From Rhodoferax fermentans (GTDB lineage: Bacteria; Pseudomonadota; Gammaproteobacteria; Burkholderiales; Burkholderiaceae_C), in assembly GCF_002017865.1 (NCBI RefSeq), contig NZ_MTJN01000002.1:4216001-4280000 (forward strand): 64,000 bases of DNA, written 5' to 3'. Positions within the stretch are counted from its first letter, which is position 1, and every line of letters starts with the position of its first letter. Position numbers and translations under genes: made by a program. Below, piece by piece: positions 54,196-63,945 of the stretch. The notes beneath the pieces were generated by a model. That model saw only the letters and a program-made list of their open reading frames with translations, was not told where the DNA came from and did not search any database.

Positions 54196-55002
54196 ATGAT
54201 TTTACCCAGTGCTTCTCCTCTGACGTGGACACTGTCGCTGGCGGCGGCGGCGGCCTATGCGGTATCTGCCACGGGCGCCTCACGTGTCAACCAGATCTTG
54301 CCACGCATCACCGTCTGGCTGGCTTGGACCTTGCACGGCTGTTTGCTTGCCTGGGGCCTGTGGGGGGGTGAACGGCCGCTGTTTGGTTTTGCGCCAGCCT
54401 TGTCGATCACCGCGTGGTTGGTCGGGCTGGTGTATGCCGTGGAAAACGTGGTGTTTCCGCAGCTCAAAACACCGTGGATGTTGTCGGGCGGGGGTGCGGC
54501 GGCGGTGTTGCTGACGCTGGTGTTCCCGGGTGAGCCACTCAGCGCCCACCTGTCAGCCTGGCTGCCGTTGCATTGGGCGCTGGGCATCGCCTCCTATGGC
54601 CTGTTTGCGGTGGCGGTGATCCATGCTTGGATGATGACGCGTGCCGAGGCCCGCATCCGCAGTGCCTCGGGTGGTTTTGACGGCATGCCCCTGCTGACCA
54701 TGGAGCGCCTCACCTTCCGTTTTGTGAATGTGGGTTTTGTGCTGCTGTCGGCTACCCTGATCGCTGGTTTCTTCTTTGGCTCACACCTGTACGGCAGCGC
54801 CCACGCGCTCAAGTGGGACCACAAGTCCATCTTCTCGGTCCTGTCCTGGTTGACCTTTGGTGTGCTGCTGATCGGGCGCGCACGCTTTGGCTGGCGGGGC
54901 CGCAAGGCGGTGCGGGTGTTGTATGTGGGTTCCGGTCTGCTGCTGCTGGCCTATGTGGGCTCACGCTTTGTGCTTGAGGTGATGCTGGAGCGAAGCTTGT
55001 GA
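54196..55002 (+). CDS. YpjD/CcsA-like cytochrome c assembly membrane protein
   Basis: This 268-residue protein has about eight spans and the conserved histidines of the CcmC/CcsA family, in WLPLHWALGIASYGLF and LKWDHKSIFSVLSWL, which may bind heme. The gene is divergent from ffh as in enterobacteria. Its stop overlaps the GTG start of the next small gene (GTGA). Confidence 0.85.
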   Translation: MILPSASPLTWTLSLAAAAAYAVSATGASRVNQILPRITVWLAWTLHGCLLAWGLWGGERPLFGFAPALSITAWLVGLVYAVENVVFPQLKTPWMLSGGGAAAVLLTLVFPGEPLSAHLSAWLPLHWALGIASYGLFAVAVIHAWMMTRAEARIRSASGGFDGMPLLTMERLTFRFVNVGFVLLSATLIAGFFFGSHLYGSAHALKWDHKSIFSVLSWLTFGVLLIGRARFGWRGRKAVRVLYVGSGLLLLAYVGSRFVLEVMLERSL

Positions 55003-55217
55003 AAGCCCTGCTCTTGCTGGCCGTGCTGCTGGCAGGCGTCTGGCTCTGGCGCCAACGCGGTGCAGCAGCCAACCTAGCCCAGCCACCCAAGACGCCCCTG
55101 CAGCAGGACATGCTGCGCTGCCACCAATGTGGCATGCACATTCCCAGTAGCGAGGCCGTCACCGGCGAGTTGGGCAGCTACTGCTGCGCAGAACATCTGC
55201 GCCTGTCCGAACCCTGA
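54999..55217 (+). CDS. PP0621-like small cysteine-rich membrane-anchored protein
   Basis: This 72-residue protein starts with GTG 54999 (GTGA overlap with the upstream stop). A short hydrophobic N-terminal span is followed by MLRCHQCGMHIPSSEAVTG and SYCCAEH, four cysteines suited to metal binding. The layout matches the short PP0621-like proteins commonly encoded before pilS. pilS begins 15 bases downstream, so the ypjD-like gene, this gene, pilS, pilR and ampD may form one operon. Confidence 0.75.
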   Translation: MKALLLLAVLLAGVWLWRQRGAAANLAQPPKTPLQQDMLRCHQCGMHIPSSEAVTGELGSYCCAEHLRLSEP

Positions 55218-55232
55218 CCCGCACATCTGCCA

Positions 55233-56924
55233 GTGACGCCCCTCTGGCTCCCTGTTTCACCCGCCGCTGACCCAGGCGCAGACCACCCGCAGGAATTCGA
55301 GCGTTTGTGGCGCGGCTTCATGACCGCCCGCGCCACCCTGGGTGGGGTGCTGGTGGCGTTCCAAGGCAGTGTTTGGGTGCTGCTACCGCAGTCGGGCAGC
55401 ACACTGTTGTGGATTTGTCTGGCCTATTTTGCCGCTGCCCTGACGGTGCGCTTGACCACCCACCCGCAGCAGTTGCAACCGGCACTGGACGCACAATGGC
55501 TGCGCACCGTGGGCGTGGATGTGCTGACCTTTGCCGTCTTGCAGATGTTGCAAGGTGGGGCCATCAATTACGCGCCCTTGTTTGCCTTGCCGGTGCTGAT
55601 GGTCAGCGTGCTGGGCTCGATGCTGCTGGCCATGGCCACGGCCGCCTGCATCACCCTGCTGCTGTTTGCCCATGCGCTGTGGTTGCTGCTCCAGAACACG
55701 GGTGATGTTGGCACCATTTTTCTGCAGGCAGCCCTGACTGGTGCGGGTTGTTTTGCTATTGCTTTTATATCAAACCAGCTCGCCACACGGCTCGCCAGTG
55801 TCGAGCTGCGGGCGCAACGCAACCAACTGGCTGCTACCGAACAGCGCCAGGTGAACGAGCTGGTGATCCAGTCGCTGACCGAAGGTGTGCTGGTGGTGGA
55901 CGAACATGGCAAGGTGCGCTCGGCCAACCCGGCGGCCTGCCTGCTGCTCGGCACCCAAGCCCCGACCAGTGAACTCGACTTGGGCCACCATCCGGGCGCG
56001 CAGGCGCTGATGCAGCTGATCGAGACCAGTTTTGTCAGCCAAGCGCCGCAGCAGGCAGACATCAGCCTGCGCCAGCCCGGGCGCAGCACACGAAGGCTGC
56101 GGGTACGCACCCAGCTCACAGACAGCTCGCAGGACCGCGCCATGGGATTGTGTGTGGTGTTTTTGCAAGACCAGCGTGAGGTGCAGGCGCGCATACGTGC
56201 CGAAAAGCTGGCGGGCATGGGGCGCATGTCGGCCGCCGTGGCGCATGAAATACGCAACCCCCTGGCAGCCATCACCCAAGCCAACGCGCTGCTGGCCGAG
56301 GAACTGAGCGACCCGGCTCAGCAACGCCTGGCACAGATGGTGGGGCAAAACGCCTTGCGCCTGGAAAACATCGTCCAGGATGTGCTGCACCTGACCCATG
56401 CGGATGCGGCAGGCGGCAACGACTCGGCGCAGCCGCTGGACCTGTGCGAGAGTACCGAGCGGATCTGTCGCGACTGGCGCAGCCAGCATGCGGTGGCCGA
56501 CAGATTGCGGGTGAGCCTGCCAACTGACCTGCCCAAGGTCTGGTTTGATGTGGAGCATTTGCGCCGGGTGCTGATCAACCTGCTGGACAACGCGCTGCGT
56601 TATGCCAGCTCCCAGCCTGCCAGCATGCAGGTGAGTGTGGCACTGACAGAGCCCGGTTCGCCGCAACGCGGGGTGATGCTGCGGGTGTGGAGTGATGGCG
56701 CGGGACTGGACAGCTCGATGGAGCAGCATTTGTTCGAACCCTTTTTTTCAACCGAGAGCCGCTCCAGCGGGCTCGGGTTGTATATTTGCCGGGAGCTGTG
56801 CGAAAGTCACGGCGCAAGCATCTCCTACGAACGCAGCGAAAGACCCTTGGCCCATCAGACCCAGCCCGGCAATGAATTCAGTGTCACCTTCAGGTTGGCA
56901 CCCAGCCCTATCAGTACACCATGA
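55233..56924 (+). CDS. pilS: PilS sensor histidine kinase
   Basis: This 563-residue membrane kinase has about six N-terminal spans, a PAS-like domain (LTEGVLVVDEHGKVRSANPAAC), the H-box VAHEIRNPLAAI with H338, and an ATPase domain (LLDNALRYASS, SSGLGLYICRELCE). With PilR it controls pilin gene transcription and senses pilin level. The start is GTG 55233. The stop overlaps pilR in ATGA (56921-56924). Confidence 0.93.
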   Translation: MTPLWLPVSPAADPGADHPQEFERLWRGFMTARATLGGVLVAFQGSVWVLLPQSGSTLLWICLAYFAAALTVRLTTHPQQLQPALDAQWLRTVGVDVLTFAVLQMLQGGAINYAPLFALPVLMVSVLGSMLLAMATAACITLLLFAHALWLLLQNTGDVGTIFLQAALTGAGCFAIAFISNQLATRLASVELRAQRNQLAATEQRQVNELVIQSLTEGVLVVDEHGKVRSANPAACLLLGTQAPTSELDLGHHPGAQALMQLIETSFVSQAPQQADISLRQPGRSTRRLRVRTQLTDSSQDRAMGLCVVFLQDQREVQARIRAEKLAGMGRMSAAVAHEIRNPLAAITQANALLAEELSDPAQQRLAQMVGQNALRLENIVQDVLHLTHADAAGGNDSAQPLDLCESTERICRDWRSQHAVADRLRVSLPTDLPKVWFDVEHLRRVLINLLDNALRYASSQPASMQVSVALTEPGSPQRGVMLRVWSDGAGLDSSMEQHLFEPFFSTESRSSGLGLYICRELCESHGASISYERSERPLAHQTQPGNEFSVTFRLAPSPISTP

Positions 56925-58402
56925 CCATCTCAGTCAGTCCGGCCCACATTCTGGTGGTTGATGACGAGCCCGATCTGCGCACGCTGTACGAGTTGACACT
57001 GCTGCGTGAAGGGCATCGGGTCGACACCGCAGACAACCTGCAGCAGGCGCAAGCACTGCTGGCCACACACCACTTTGATGTGGTGATCACCGACATGCGC
57101 CTGCCTGATGGCTTGGGCATGTCCTTGCTGCACCACATCAAAGCGCAGGGGCGCGAGGAACGCAGCATCGTCATCACCGCTTACGGCTCAGCACAAAACG
57201 CGGTAGAGGCCCTCAAGGCCGGGGCTTTTGATTACCTGACCAAACCGGTGGACCTGAAGCAGTTTCGCGCGGTGGTGACCTCGGCCATCCGCAGTGTGGC
57301 CGAGGTCACCACAGACACCGCTCCCTCCAGCAGGTCAAACGTGGGCGCAGCGGCCGGGGCCCTGGGGCAGCGGGCGCTGGACCGGCTGATTGGGCAATCA
57401 GACTGCATGCAGCAGATCAAGGCCCGTATCCTGAAAGTGGCCACCAGCATGGCGCCGGTGATGGTGACCGGTGAGTCTGGCACCGGCAAGGAACTGGTGG
57501 CTTACGCCATCCACGCCAACAGCCACCGCGTCAAAGGGCCTTGGGTCGCGGTGAACTGCGGCGCCATCCCCGAGACCCTGCTGGAGGCCGAGTTTTTTGG
57601 TGCCCGCAAAGGCGCCTACACCGGCGCCACCCAGGACCGTGAGGGCTTCTTCCAGGCCGCCCGTGGCGGCACCCTGTTTCTGGACGAGATCGGCGACCTG
57701 CCACTGCCGATGCAGTCCAAACTGCTGCGTGCGATTCAGGAACGGCGCATTCGCCCCCTGGGTTCCAACCAGGAAGAGGTAGTGGACGTGCGCATTGTCA
57801 GCGCCACCCACAAACATCTGGCGCAGGAGGTTCAGAACGGGAACTTCCGGCAGGACCTGTTTTTCCGGCTCAATGTGATTGACCTGGTGATCGCCCCCTT
57901 GCGCGAACGCACGCAGGATCTGCCCGAGCTGTGCCAGGCCCTGCTGACACGGATTGCGCAGGAATCAGACATGCCAACCCCCGTTCTGTCCAAGGAGATG
58001 CTGCGCGAGCTCTCAAGCCTGCCCCTGCCGGGCAATGTGCGGGAGCTGGAGAACCTGCTGTACCGTGCGGTCGCCTTGGGGGATGGTCAAAGTTTGCAGC
58101 TGGATCGGCCCATGCAGTTCTCGCCCGCCGTCAACGACTCGACACTGGATGCCCCCGAGTTTGATCTGCCATCACCAGACCTGTCTGAGACTGGCAGATT
58201 GGATCAACGCCCCGACGACCTGCAAACCCAGCTCGACATGCTCGAGCGTGCGTTGCTGGTGCAGGCGCTGCAAGCCACACAGTTCAACCGCACTGCGGCA
58301 GCCGCCCGACTGGGTCTGAACCTGCGGCAAATACGCTACCGCATGGCGCGGCTCAAAATAGATGCCCCAAGCAACGACGAGCGCACAGATGACAGCCTCT
58401 GA
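56921..58402 (+). CDS. pilR: PilR sigma-54 response regulator
   Basis: This 493-residue NtrC-family activator has a receiver with phosphoacceptor D58 in [11 protein letters not shown], a sigma-54 activator AAA+ domain with GESGTGKE, and a C-terminal Fis-type HTH ([20 protein letters not shown]). The sigma-54 contact loop reads GAYTGA instead of the more usual GAFTGA. Phosphorylated PilR drives pilA transcription. It overlaps pilS by 4 bases and ampD by 14. Confidence 0.94.
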   Translation: MTISVSPAHILVVDDEPDLRTLYELTLLREGHRVDTADNLQQAQALLATHHFDVVITDMRLPDGLGMSLLHHIKAQGREERSIVITAYGSAQNAVEALKAGAFDYLTKPVDLKQFRAVVTSAIRSVAEVTTDTAPSSRSNVGAAAGALGQRALDRLIGQSDCMQQIKARILKVATSMAPVMVTGESGTGKELVAYAIHANSHRVKGPWVAVNCGAIPETLLEAEFFGARKGAYTGATQDREGFFQAARGGTLFLDEIGDLPLPMQSKLLRAIQERRIRPLGSNQEEVVDVRIVSATHKHLAQEVQNGNFRQDLFFRLNVIDLVIAPLRERTQDLPELCQALLTRIAQESDMPTPVLSKEMLRELSSLPLPGNVRELENLLYRAVALGDGQSLQLDRPMQFSPAVNDSTLDAPEFDLPSPDLSETGRLDQRPDDLQTQLDMLERALLVQALQATQFNRTAAAARLGLNLRQIRYRMARLKIDAPSNDERTDDSL

Positions 58403-58997
58403 GCCTGTGCTGAGCCAGCCTGACGACCGTTTGTGGCGCGATGGTTGGTACCGTTTTGCCGCACACCAACCCTCTCCGAACTACGGCCCTCGCCCCAGCG
58501 GCAGCTGCATCGATCTGATTGTGTTGCACTCCATCAGCCTGCCACCAGGCCAGTATGGCGGTGATGAAGTGCAGCAGCTGTTCACCAACCAGCTGGACTG
58601 GCAGGCACACCCTTATTTTGAGAGCATCCGCGGGCTCACGGTGTCGTCCCATTTTTTCATCCGACGCAGTGGTGAACTCTGGCAGTTTGTCAGTTGTGAT
58701 GACCGGGCTTGGCATGCTGGTGTCTCCAGCTACCGGGGGCGCAGCAACTGCAATGACGACAGCATCGGCATCGAGCTCGAAGGGCTGGAAGGTACACGTT
58801 TTGAACCCGCGCAATACGCCACGCTGGCGGCTGTGTGTGCCAGCATCCTGCAGCATTACCCCGTCCACCATCTGGCCGGACACGAGCACATTGCACCGGG
58901 GCGCAAAGGCGACCCCGGCCCTGGCTTTGACTGGTTGCATCTGCAAAAAACACTGGCCCTGGGTTCAAGTTATTTGCCTCAGGGGCTTCAAGGCTGA
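58389..58997 (+). CDS. ampD: N-acetylmuramoyl-L-alanine amidase AmpD
   Basis: This 202-residue cytoplasmic amidase cleaves anhydro-muropeptides during cell-wall recycling. Zinc ligands are seen in IVLHSISL, in WHAG, and in GHEHIAPGRKGDPGPGFDW. ATG 58389 ([10 protein letters not shown]) overlaps the pilR end by 14 bases; the frame is open from 58362. In beta-lactam sensing bacteria AmpD limits AmpR activation, but no ampR or ampC lies in this window. Confidence 0.93.
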   Translation: MTASEPVLSQPDDRLWRDGWYRFAAHQPSPNYGPRPSGSCIDLIVLHSISLPPGQYGGDEVQQLFTNQLDWQAHPYFESIRGLTVSSHFFIRRSGELWQFVSCDDRAWHAGVSSYRGRSNCNDDSIGIELEGLEGTRFEPAQYATLAAVCASILQHYPVHHLAGHEHIAPGRKGDPGPGFDWLHLQKTLALGSSYLPQGLQG

Positions 58998-59110
58998 AGC
59001 GGTCCGCAGGTAAAGCTGTGCTGATGCGCAACAATGTCAACTTCCTGACAGTTTGATCCCTGAATTTCTTTCCATTTGCCGTGTCAGCTCTCATAATTCA
59101 CGGATTGGAA

Positions 59111-59371
59111 ATGACTATGCTGTTCTGGGACAAAAAAGTTTTACACCCCGCCAGTTTGCTTTCGCTTTTGGACCTGCCAACGTCGCCTGCGGCAGCACGT
59201 CTTTTGGCACCCTTTGTCGCCTTGCCCACCAGCGCAAGCACCGCCAAAACCCAACCCGATTTCACAACACAGGCTTGCGAAACTCTCGCGCCATGGGCTT
59301 GTGCACCCCTATTCACAGCGCTGGGCTTGACCCAGGCAGATGAATCGCTCTATGCCCAATCATTGGCATAG
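59111..59371 (+). CDS. Small hypothetical protein, 86 residues
   Basis: A plus-strand frame from ATG 59111 (MTMLFWDKKVLHPASLLSLL) encodes 86 residues with no recognised domain. Its codon use is plausible, and it sits 33 bases before the histone-like gene. The ribosome binding site is weak. It could be real or chance; a conserved homologue would decide. Confidence 0.4.
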   Translation: MTMLFWDKKVLHPASLLSLLDLPTSPAAARLLAPFVALPTSASTAKTQPDFTTQACETLAPWACAPLFTALGLTQADESLYAQSLA

Positions 59372-59404
59372 TGTGTCCTTTGCATCTCGACCAAGGAGAA
59401 GACG

Positions 59405-59956
59405 ATGGCAACTGCAAAAAAAGCACCCGTAAAGAAAGCTGCTCCAGCAGCCAAGGCCACCGCGGCCAAGGCACCTGAGGCAATCAAGAAAGCTGCGCCG
59501 GTCAAAGCCGCCGCACCAGCGGCAAAGGTCGCTGCACCGGCCAAAAAAGTAGCCGCAGCGCCCAAACCGGCCGCAGCCGCCAAGAAGGCCGCCGCCCCTG
59601 CCAAAAAAGTGGCGCCCGTCGCCAAAACCGCACCGGCCAAGAAGGCAGCTCCAGCTAAAAAAGTAGCCGTCGCACCTGCAGCCGTCAAAAAGGCAGCGCC
59701 CAGCAAAAAAGCTGCGGCCCCCGTCAAAGCAGTCGCTCCCGCCAAGAAAGCCGTGCCAGCCAAAAAGGCAAGCGTTGCAGCAGCACCCGCAGCGGCCAAA
59801 AAGCCAGCTCCGAGCAAAAAAGCGGCTGCACCTGCGAAGGCTGCAGCACCTGCTGCCAAAGCGGCCAAAACCAGCGCCAGCAAACCCGCTGCCGCCTCAA
59901 AAACCAAACTCAATCCGCAAGCAGCCTGGCCTTTTCCGACAGGCAACAAGCCCTGA
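59405..59956 (+). CDS. Histone H1-like Lys/Ala/Pro-rich protein
   Basis: This 183-residue highly basic protein is made of Lys-Lys-Ala, Ala-Pro-Ala-Lys-Lys and related repeats, ending in a conserved LNPQAAWPFPTGNKP tail. It resembles bacterial histone H1-like proteins of Burkholderiales and Bordetella, which bind DNA through Lys-rich tails. An AAGGAG site lies just upstream. A strong terminator follows 24 bases after the stop. The repetitive sequence means copy number can vary between strains. Confidence 0.88.
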   Translation: MATAKKAPVKKAAPAAKATAAKAPEAIKKAAPVKAAAPAAKVAAPAKKVAAAPKPAAAAKKAAAPAKKVAPVAKTAPAKKAAPAKKVAVAPAAVKKAAPSKKAAAPVKAVAPAKKAVPAKKASVAAAPAAAKKPAPSKKAAAPAKAAAPAAKAAKTSASKPAAASKTKLNPQAAWPFPTGNKP

Positions 59957-59980
59957 GTGGTGTGAGTGCGATCCAGCCCA

Positions 59981-60012
59981 GCCTGCAGCCTTCTGGCTGC
60001 AGGCTTTTTTTT
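59981..60012 (+). terminator. Terminator after the histone-like gene
   Basis: GCCTGCAGCC (59981-59990), loop TTCT, GGCTGCAGGC (59995-60004), then eight T. A perfect 10-pair stem makes this a textbook intrinsic terminator. The minus-strand zinc-ribbon gene ends a few bases beyond. Confidence 0.95.
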
Positions 60013-60017
60013 GTGGG

Positions 60018-61064
60018 TCAGGGATAAAAAGCCAGCAAACGGTAACCCACCACCGCTGGTGCAGAAGTCTCAATTTGGAGACGCAGGTTGACCCGTACTG
60101 GCCACTCTGCGTGGGCTGTCAAATGGTCGGCAGTCGCAGCAAGCTCAGCTGGCGACAACACCCGGCGCACCACCGCTTGCTCTTGCGCGTCGGTCAGCGT
60201 CAACTCGACACTGGGCATGGCCAGCCTCAAGTCAGAGGTGTTTTTGAGGGTAAAACTCAAGCGGTAGTGGTCTGACGCCCCTTGGCTGAACACCGCCGAG
60301 TCAATGGCAATGGACTCAATCTGCGCCAAGGGCGCCACAGAACACTGCAAGAGCTTGCAGACCGATTCCAACGCGGGTTGCCACGGAGGTCGTGCAGCAG
60401 CCAGCCGATCATGGTCCTGATACACCCATTGGCCAGCCAGCACCAGCAACAACAAGCCACCCAATCCAGCCCACACCCCCCTCGACCAAGCATAGACCCC
60501 GACCGATGATCGGGCGCTATCACGCATAAAAGACAGGGGCAAGACCGGGTCCTGAGTGGCCTGTGCCACTGAACCATCAGGCGGCGCTTGAACCTCTGGA
60601 ACCAGCTCGTCGGCATCCAGACTTGAGGTTGTCTCCTCGGGTATGGACACATTGGAAGAAGACAGCTGCGCTGACTCTGGCACCAGCGCAACATCGTCTT
60701 GTGAGACCGCAGCGTCCAAACTACCCAGTCCGCTTGCTTGACCCATGGCCGGACCGATGTGCTGCTCCGGCTCCGGTTCTGGTTCTGGTTCTGGTTCTTG
60801 GAGATCGTGAGGCTGCTCTTGGTCTTGTTCGCCCCCTTGCCCCAAAACGTCTTGCACGGGTGCTTCTGGAGACAGATCTACGGACTCCGAAGCCGCGTCG
60901 TTGACCCGAAGCTCGGGCTCGGTGGAAGCCTCCATCAAATGTTGGGTGGCGTCAAAAATCTCGCCACATTGGCCACACTTGACCCAGCCTTGAGAAATTC
61001 GCAGCTGATCTGGCACCACCTTGTACAAGGTGGTGCAGGCCGGGCAACGTGTCAGAAGGCTCAT
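60018..61064 (-). CDS. Zinc-ribbon and DUF3426 membrane protein
   Basis: This 348-residue protein has an N-terminal MJ0042-type zinc ribbon (C7, C10, C30, C33: RCPAC and KCGQCG). A long acidic linker includes an EPEPEPEPEPE run from a tandem hexamer. One membrane span lies near 193-212 (GLGGLLLLVLAGQWVYQ), followed by a C-terminal DUF3426 beta domain outside. The function is unknown. It follows prmA on the same strand, the usual order in Burkholderiales. Confidence 0.85.
   Translation of the reverse strand: MSLLTRCPACTTLYKVVPDQLRISQGWVKCGQCGEIFDATQHLMEASTEPELRVNDAASESVDLSPEAPVQDVLGQGGEQDQEQPHDLQEPEPEPEPEPEQHIGPAMGQASGLGSLDAAVSQDDVALVPESAQLSSSNVSIPEETTSSLDADELVPEVQAPPDGSVAQATQDPVLPLSFMRDSARSSVGVYAWSRGVWAGLGGLLLLVLAGQWVYQDHDRLAAARPPWQPALESVCKLLQCSVAPLAQIESIAIDSAVFSQGASDHYRLSFTLKNTSDLRLAMPSVELTLTDAQEQAVVRRVLSPAELAATADHLTAHAEWPVRVNLRLQIETSAPAVVGYRLLAFYP
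60765..60798. repeat. 6-base tandem repeat in the zinc-ribbon protein gene
   Basis: Four GGTTCT units at 60775-60798, preceded by related CTCCGG units, encode the alternating Glu-Pro linker. The unit length keeps the frame. Confidence 0.9.
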
Positions 61065-61098
61065 GAACGGTGAGGATAGTGACCGTTGCGCCAGGCTG

Positions 61099-61986
61099 TC
61101 AACGCGCGGCGGTCATCAGTATCCAGCCATCCTCTTGGTCCGCCACTTGCAGGGCGCAATAAGGCGCATAGGCGGCCTTGAGTTCATCCGCCTGGCGCTC
61201 CAGAATACCGGCCAGCACCAGGTGCCCGCCTTCAGCCACGCGCGACCACAACAGCGGGGCCAGCACTTTCAAGGGTGTTGCCAGAATGTTGGCCAACACT
61301 GTCTGATACGTGCCTGAGACCATTTCCGGCAGACCGGCACGCAAGCTGACCTGGTTGGCCTGTGCGTTCAAATCCGTGGCATCCACCGCCGCCGTGTCAA
61401 TGTCGACCGCATCCACGTCTGTGGCACCGAATTTGGCCGCACCCACGGCCAAGATGCCGGACCCACAGCCGTAATCCAGCACCCGGGACAAAGCGGCGCT
61501 GTTGCAATGGCGCGCAATCCAGCGCAGACACATACGGGTGGTGGGGTGTGTGCCGGTGCCAAATGCCAAGCCGGGGTCAAGCCGGATCACCACCCGCGCC
61601 TGTGCAGGCGGTTCGTGCCAGGTCGGGACAATCCAGAACTCAGGGGTGATCTCCACCGGCGCAAACTGGGACTGGGTCAACCGGACCCAGTCCTGCTCGG
61701 GGACATGGTCGATGCCCAGCAACTCACAACCTGCAAAAAAGTCCTGGGCCTGCAAGAGTTGCAAGGCGCTTTGTGCCTGGGCCTGCTCATGAAACAGCGC
61801 CAACACCCGTGACCGCTGCCAACCGTCTTTGGGTGGTGGCATGCCGGGCTCACCAAACAAGGCCTGTTCGGCGTCCGTCTGAGCGTCCGCATCCTCCACA
61901 CTGACACTCAGGGCGTCGAGTGCATCGAGTGCGTCACTCAGCAGCTCAACCCGATCTTCCGGGCACATCAATCGCAACTCAAACAT
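61099..61986 (-). CDS. prmA: Ribosomal protein L11 methyltransferase
   Basis: This 295-residue SAM-dependent enzyme methylates ribosomal protein L11. The N-terminal recognition domain precedes a Rossmann methyltransferase with LDPGLAFGTGTHPTTRMCL, VLDYGCGSGILAVGAAKFG (SAM site) and VLANILATPL. ATG 61986 (MFELRLMCPEDRVELL) is used; the frame is open to 61992. It lies 9 bases after accC on the same strand. Confidence 0.96.
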   Translation of the reverse strand: MFELRLMCPEDRVELLSDALDALDALSVSVEDADAQTDAEQALFGEPGMPPPKDGWQRSRVLALFHEQAQAQSALQLLQAQDFFAGCELLGIDHVPEQDWVRLTQSQFAPVEITPEFWIVPTWHEPPAQARVVIRLDPGLAFGTGTHPTTRMCLRWIARHCNSAALSRVLDYGCGSGILAVGAAKFGATDVDAVDIDTAAVDATDLNAQANQVSLRAGLPEMVSGTYQTVLANILATPLKVLAPLLWSRVAEGGHLVLAGILERQADELKAAYAPYCALQVADQEDGWILMTAAR

Positions 61987-61995
61987 GCACAACCT

Positions 61996-63348
61996 TCATT
62001 TGCGGGCGTGATCGGCCAACCAGCCTTCGAGGTAGTGGATGTTGGTACTGCCCTCCATGAACTTGGCATCCACCATCAACTCACGATGCAAGGCGATGTT
62101 GGTGTTGATCCCTTCCACCACCGTCTCACCCAGCGCCGTGCGCATACGCGCCAGTGCTTGTTCACGGGTATCACCATGAGCAATCACCTTGCCAATCATC
62201 GAGTCGTAATTCGGTGGCACAAAATAATTGGTGTACACATGGGAGTCGACCCGGATGCCCGGACCACCGGGCGGGTGCCACATGGTGATGCGCCCAGGTG
62301 ACGGCATGAAGTTGTAGGAATCTTCCGCATTCAAACGACACTCGATGGCATGGCCCCGAATCTGGATCTGACGCTGGGTGAACGGTAGTTTCTCACCAGC
62401 GGCCACCATGATCTGGGTCCGCACGATATCGACACCGGTGGTCATTTCGGTGACCGGGTGCTCCACCTGGACACGGGTGTTCATCTCGATGAAGTAAAAC
62501 TCACCGTCCTCGTACAGAAACTCGAACGTGCCAGCGCCACGGTAACCAATGCGCTTGCAGGCCGCCACACAACGTTCCCCAATGCGCTCGATGACCTTGC
62601 GCGGGATGCCCGGCGCGGGCGCCTCTTCAATCACTTTTTGGTGGCGCCGCTGCATCGAGCAATCGCGCTCACCCAGGTACACCGCGTTCTTGTACTTGTC
62701 GGCAATGATCTGGATTTCGATGTGACGCGGGTTCTGCAGGTATTTCTCCATGTAGACCGCCGCGTTGTTGAAGGCCGCACCGGCCTCGGCCTTGGTCATC
62801 TGCACCGCATTGACCAGGGCAGCCTCGGTGTGCACCACCCGCATGCCACGCCCGCCACCGCCACCGGCGGCCTTGATGATCACCGGGTAACCGATGGTTT
62901 TGGCCATGCGTTTGATCTGCACCGGGTCATCCGGCAGCTCGCCTTCCGAGCCTGGCACACAAGGCACACCCGCCTTGATCATGGCCTGCTTGGCAGAGAC
63001 TTTGTCACCCATGATGCGGATGGACTCCGGCGTGGGCCCGATGAACTGGAAACCACTGCGCTCCACACGTTCAGCAAAGTCGGCGTTTTCGCTCAGAAAC
63101 CCGTAACCCGGGTGGATGGCCTCGGCATCGGTCACCTCGGCGGCCGAAATGATGGCGGGCATGTTCAGATAACTCAAGCCAGATTGCGCTGGCCCGATAC
63201 AAACAGCCTCCTCGGCCAACTTGACATACTTGGCTTCGCGATCTGCCTCCGAGTACACCATGACCGCCTTGATGCCCATCTCTCGACAGGCACGCTGGAT
63301 CCGCAAGGCGATTTCGCCACGATTGGCGATCAGAATTTTTTTAAACAT
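61996..63348 (-). CDS. accC: Biotin carboxylase subunit of acetyl-CoA carboxylase
   Basis: This 450-residue ATP-grasp enzyme carboxylates biotin carried by AccB, the first half of malonyl-CoA synthesis. The N-terminal [21 protein letters not shown] is followed by the glycine-rich ATP loop [15 protein letters not shown], the EAPAPGIP region and [13 protein letters not shown] [13 protein letters not shown]. The length is normal. It is co-transcribed with accB (15-base gap) and prmA. Confidence 0.98.
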   Translation of the reverse strand: MFKKILIANRGEIALRIQRACREMGIKAVMVYSEADREAKYVKLAEEAVCIGPAQSGLSYLNMPAIISAAEVTDAEAIHPGYGFLSENADFAERVERSGFQFIGPTPESIRIMGDKVSAKQAMIKAGVPCVPGSEGELPDDPVQIKRMAKTIGYPVIIKAAGGGGGRGMRVVHTEAALVNAVQMTKAEAGAAFNNAAVYMEKYLQNPRHIEIQIIADKYKNAVYLGERDCSMQRRHQKVIEEAPAPGIPRKVIERIGERCVAACKRIGYRGAGTFEFLYEDGEFYFIEMNTRVQVEHPVTEMTTGVDIVRTQIMVAAGEKLPFTQRQIQIRGHAIECRLNAEDSYNFMPSPGRITMWHPPGGPGIRVDSHVYTNYFVPPNYDSMIGKVIAHGDTREQALARMRTALGETVVEGINTNIALHRELMVDAKFMEGSTNIHYLEGWLADHARK

Positions 63349-63363
63349 GGGTGACGCCCGGCA

Positions 63364-63822
63364 TCATTCGATGATGAACAAGGGTTGACCGTATTCCACA
63401 GCCTGACCGTTGTCAGCGAGGATGCGCTTGATCGTGCCACTCTTGTCGGCTTCAATTTCATTGAGGATTTTCATCGCCTCAATGATGCACAAGGTGTCAC
63501 CTTCTTTGACGGCGTCGCCAATTTCCACAAAGGACTTCGCACCAGGTGATGCCGAACGGTAAAAAGTGCCCACCATCGGCGACTTGGTCACATGACCTGT
63601 TTCAGCCACCTCGGCTGGCGCAGCAGGACTGGCCGACTCCACAGACACAGCAGGTGCCGCTGCGGGCGCCATCGCGGTCGGCGCAGCGGTTTGAACATAC
63701 TGAGGGACCATCGTGCCGCCCTTGACAATGCGGACTTTGCCTTCGGCCTCGGTGATTTCGAGTTCTGAGACGTTTGATTCTGACACCAGGTCGATCAAGG
63801 TTTTGAGTTTTCTAAGGTCCAT
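63364..63822 (-). CDS. accB: Biotin carboxyl carrier protein
   Basis: This 152-residue carrier has biotin attached at K118 in the EAMKIL motif. The N terminus is followed by an Ala/Pro-rich flexible linker (residues 44-75) and the biotinyl domain ([23 protein letters not shown]). AccB moves carboxybiotin from AccC to the transferase. ATG 63822 is preceded by GGAGAAG. It is the first gene of accB-accC-prmA-zinc ribbon. The upstream gap to 63945 contains TTGACA-like boxes in both directions but no clear -10. Confidence 0.97.
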   Translation of the reverse strand: MDLRKLKTLIDLVSESNVSELEITEAEGKVRIVKGGTMVPQYVQTAAPTAMAPAAAPAVSVESASPAAPAEVAETGHVTKSPMVGTFYRSASPGAKSFVEIGDAVKEGDTLCIIEAMKILNEIEADKSGTIKRILADNGQAVEYGQPLFIIE

Positions 63823-63945
63823 GACTTCTCCAACGAACGGTAAGGAAATTTGGTTGACAGAGCTTCAATTTCCACTAACTCATTGCAAATTGCTGTCAAA
63901 TCAACCCAAGACACACTATTTTACAACCAGAACAGCGTGCTCACG

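Noticed and set aside
63823..63945. TTGACA boxes upstream of accB as promoters
   Set aside because: TTGACA-like sequences occur in both directions, but no acceptable -10 sits at 16 to 18 bases, so none was called.
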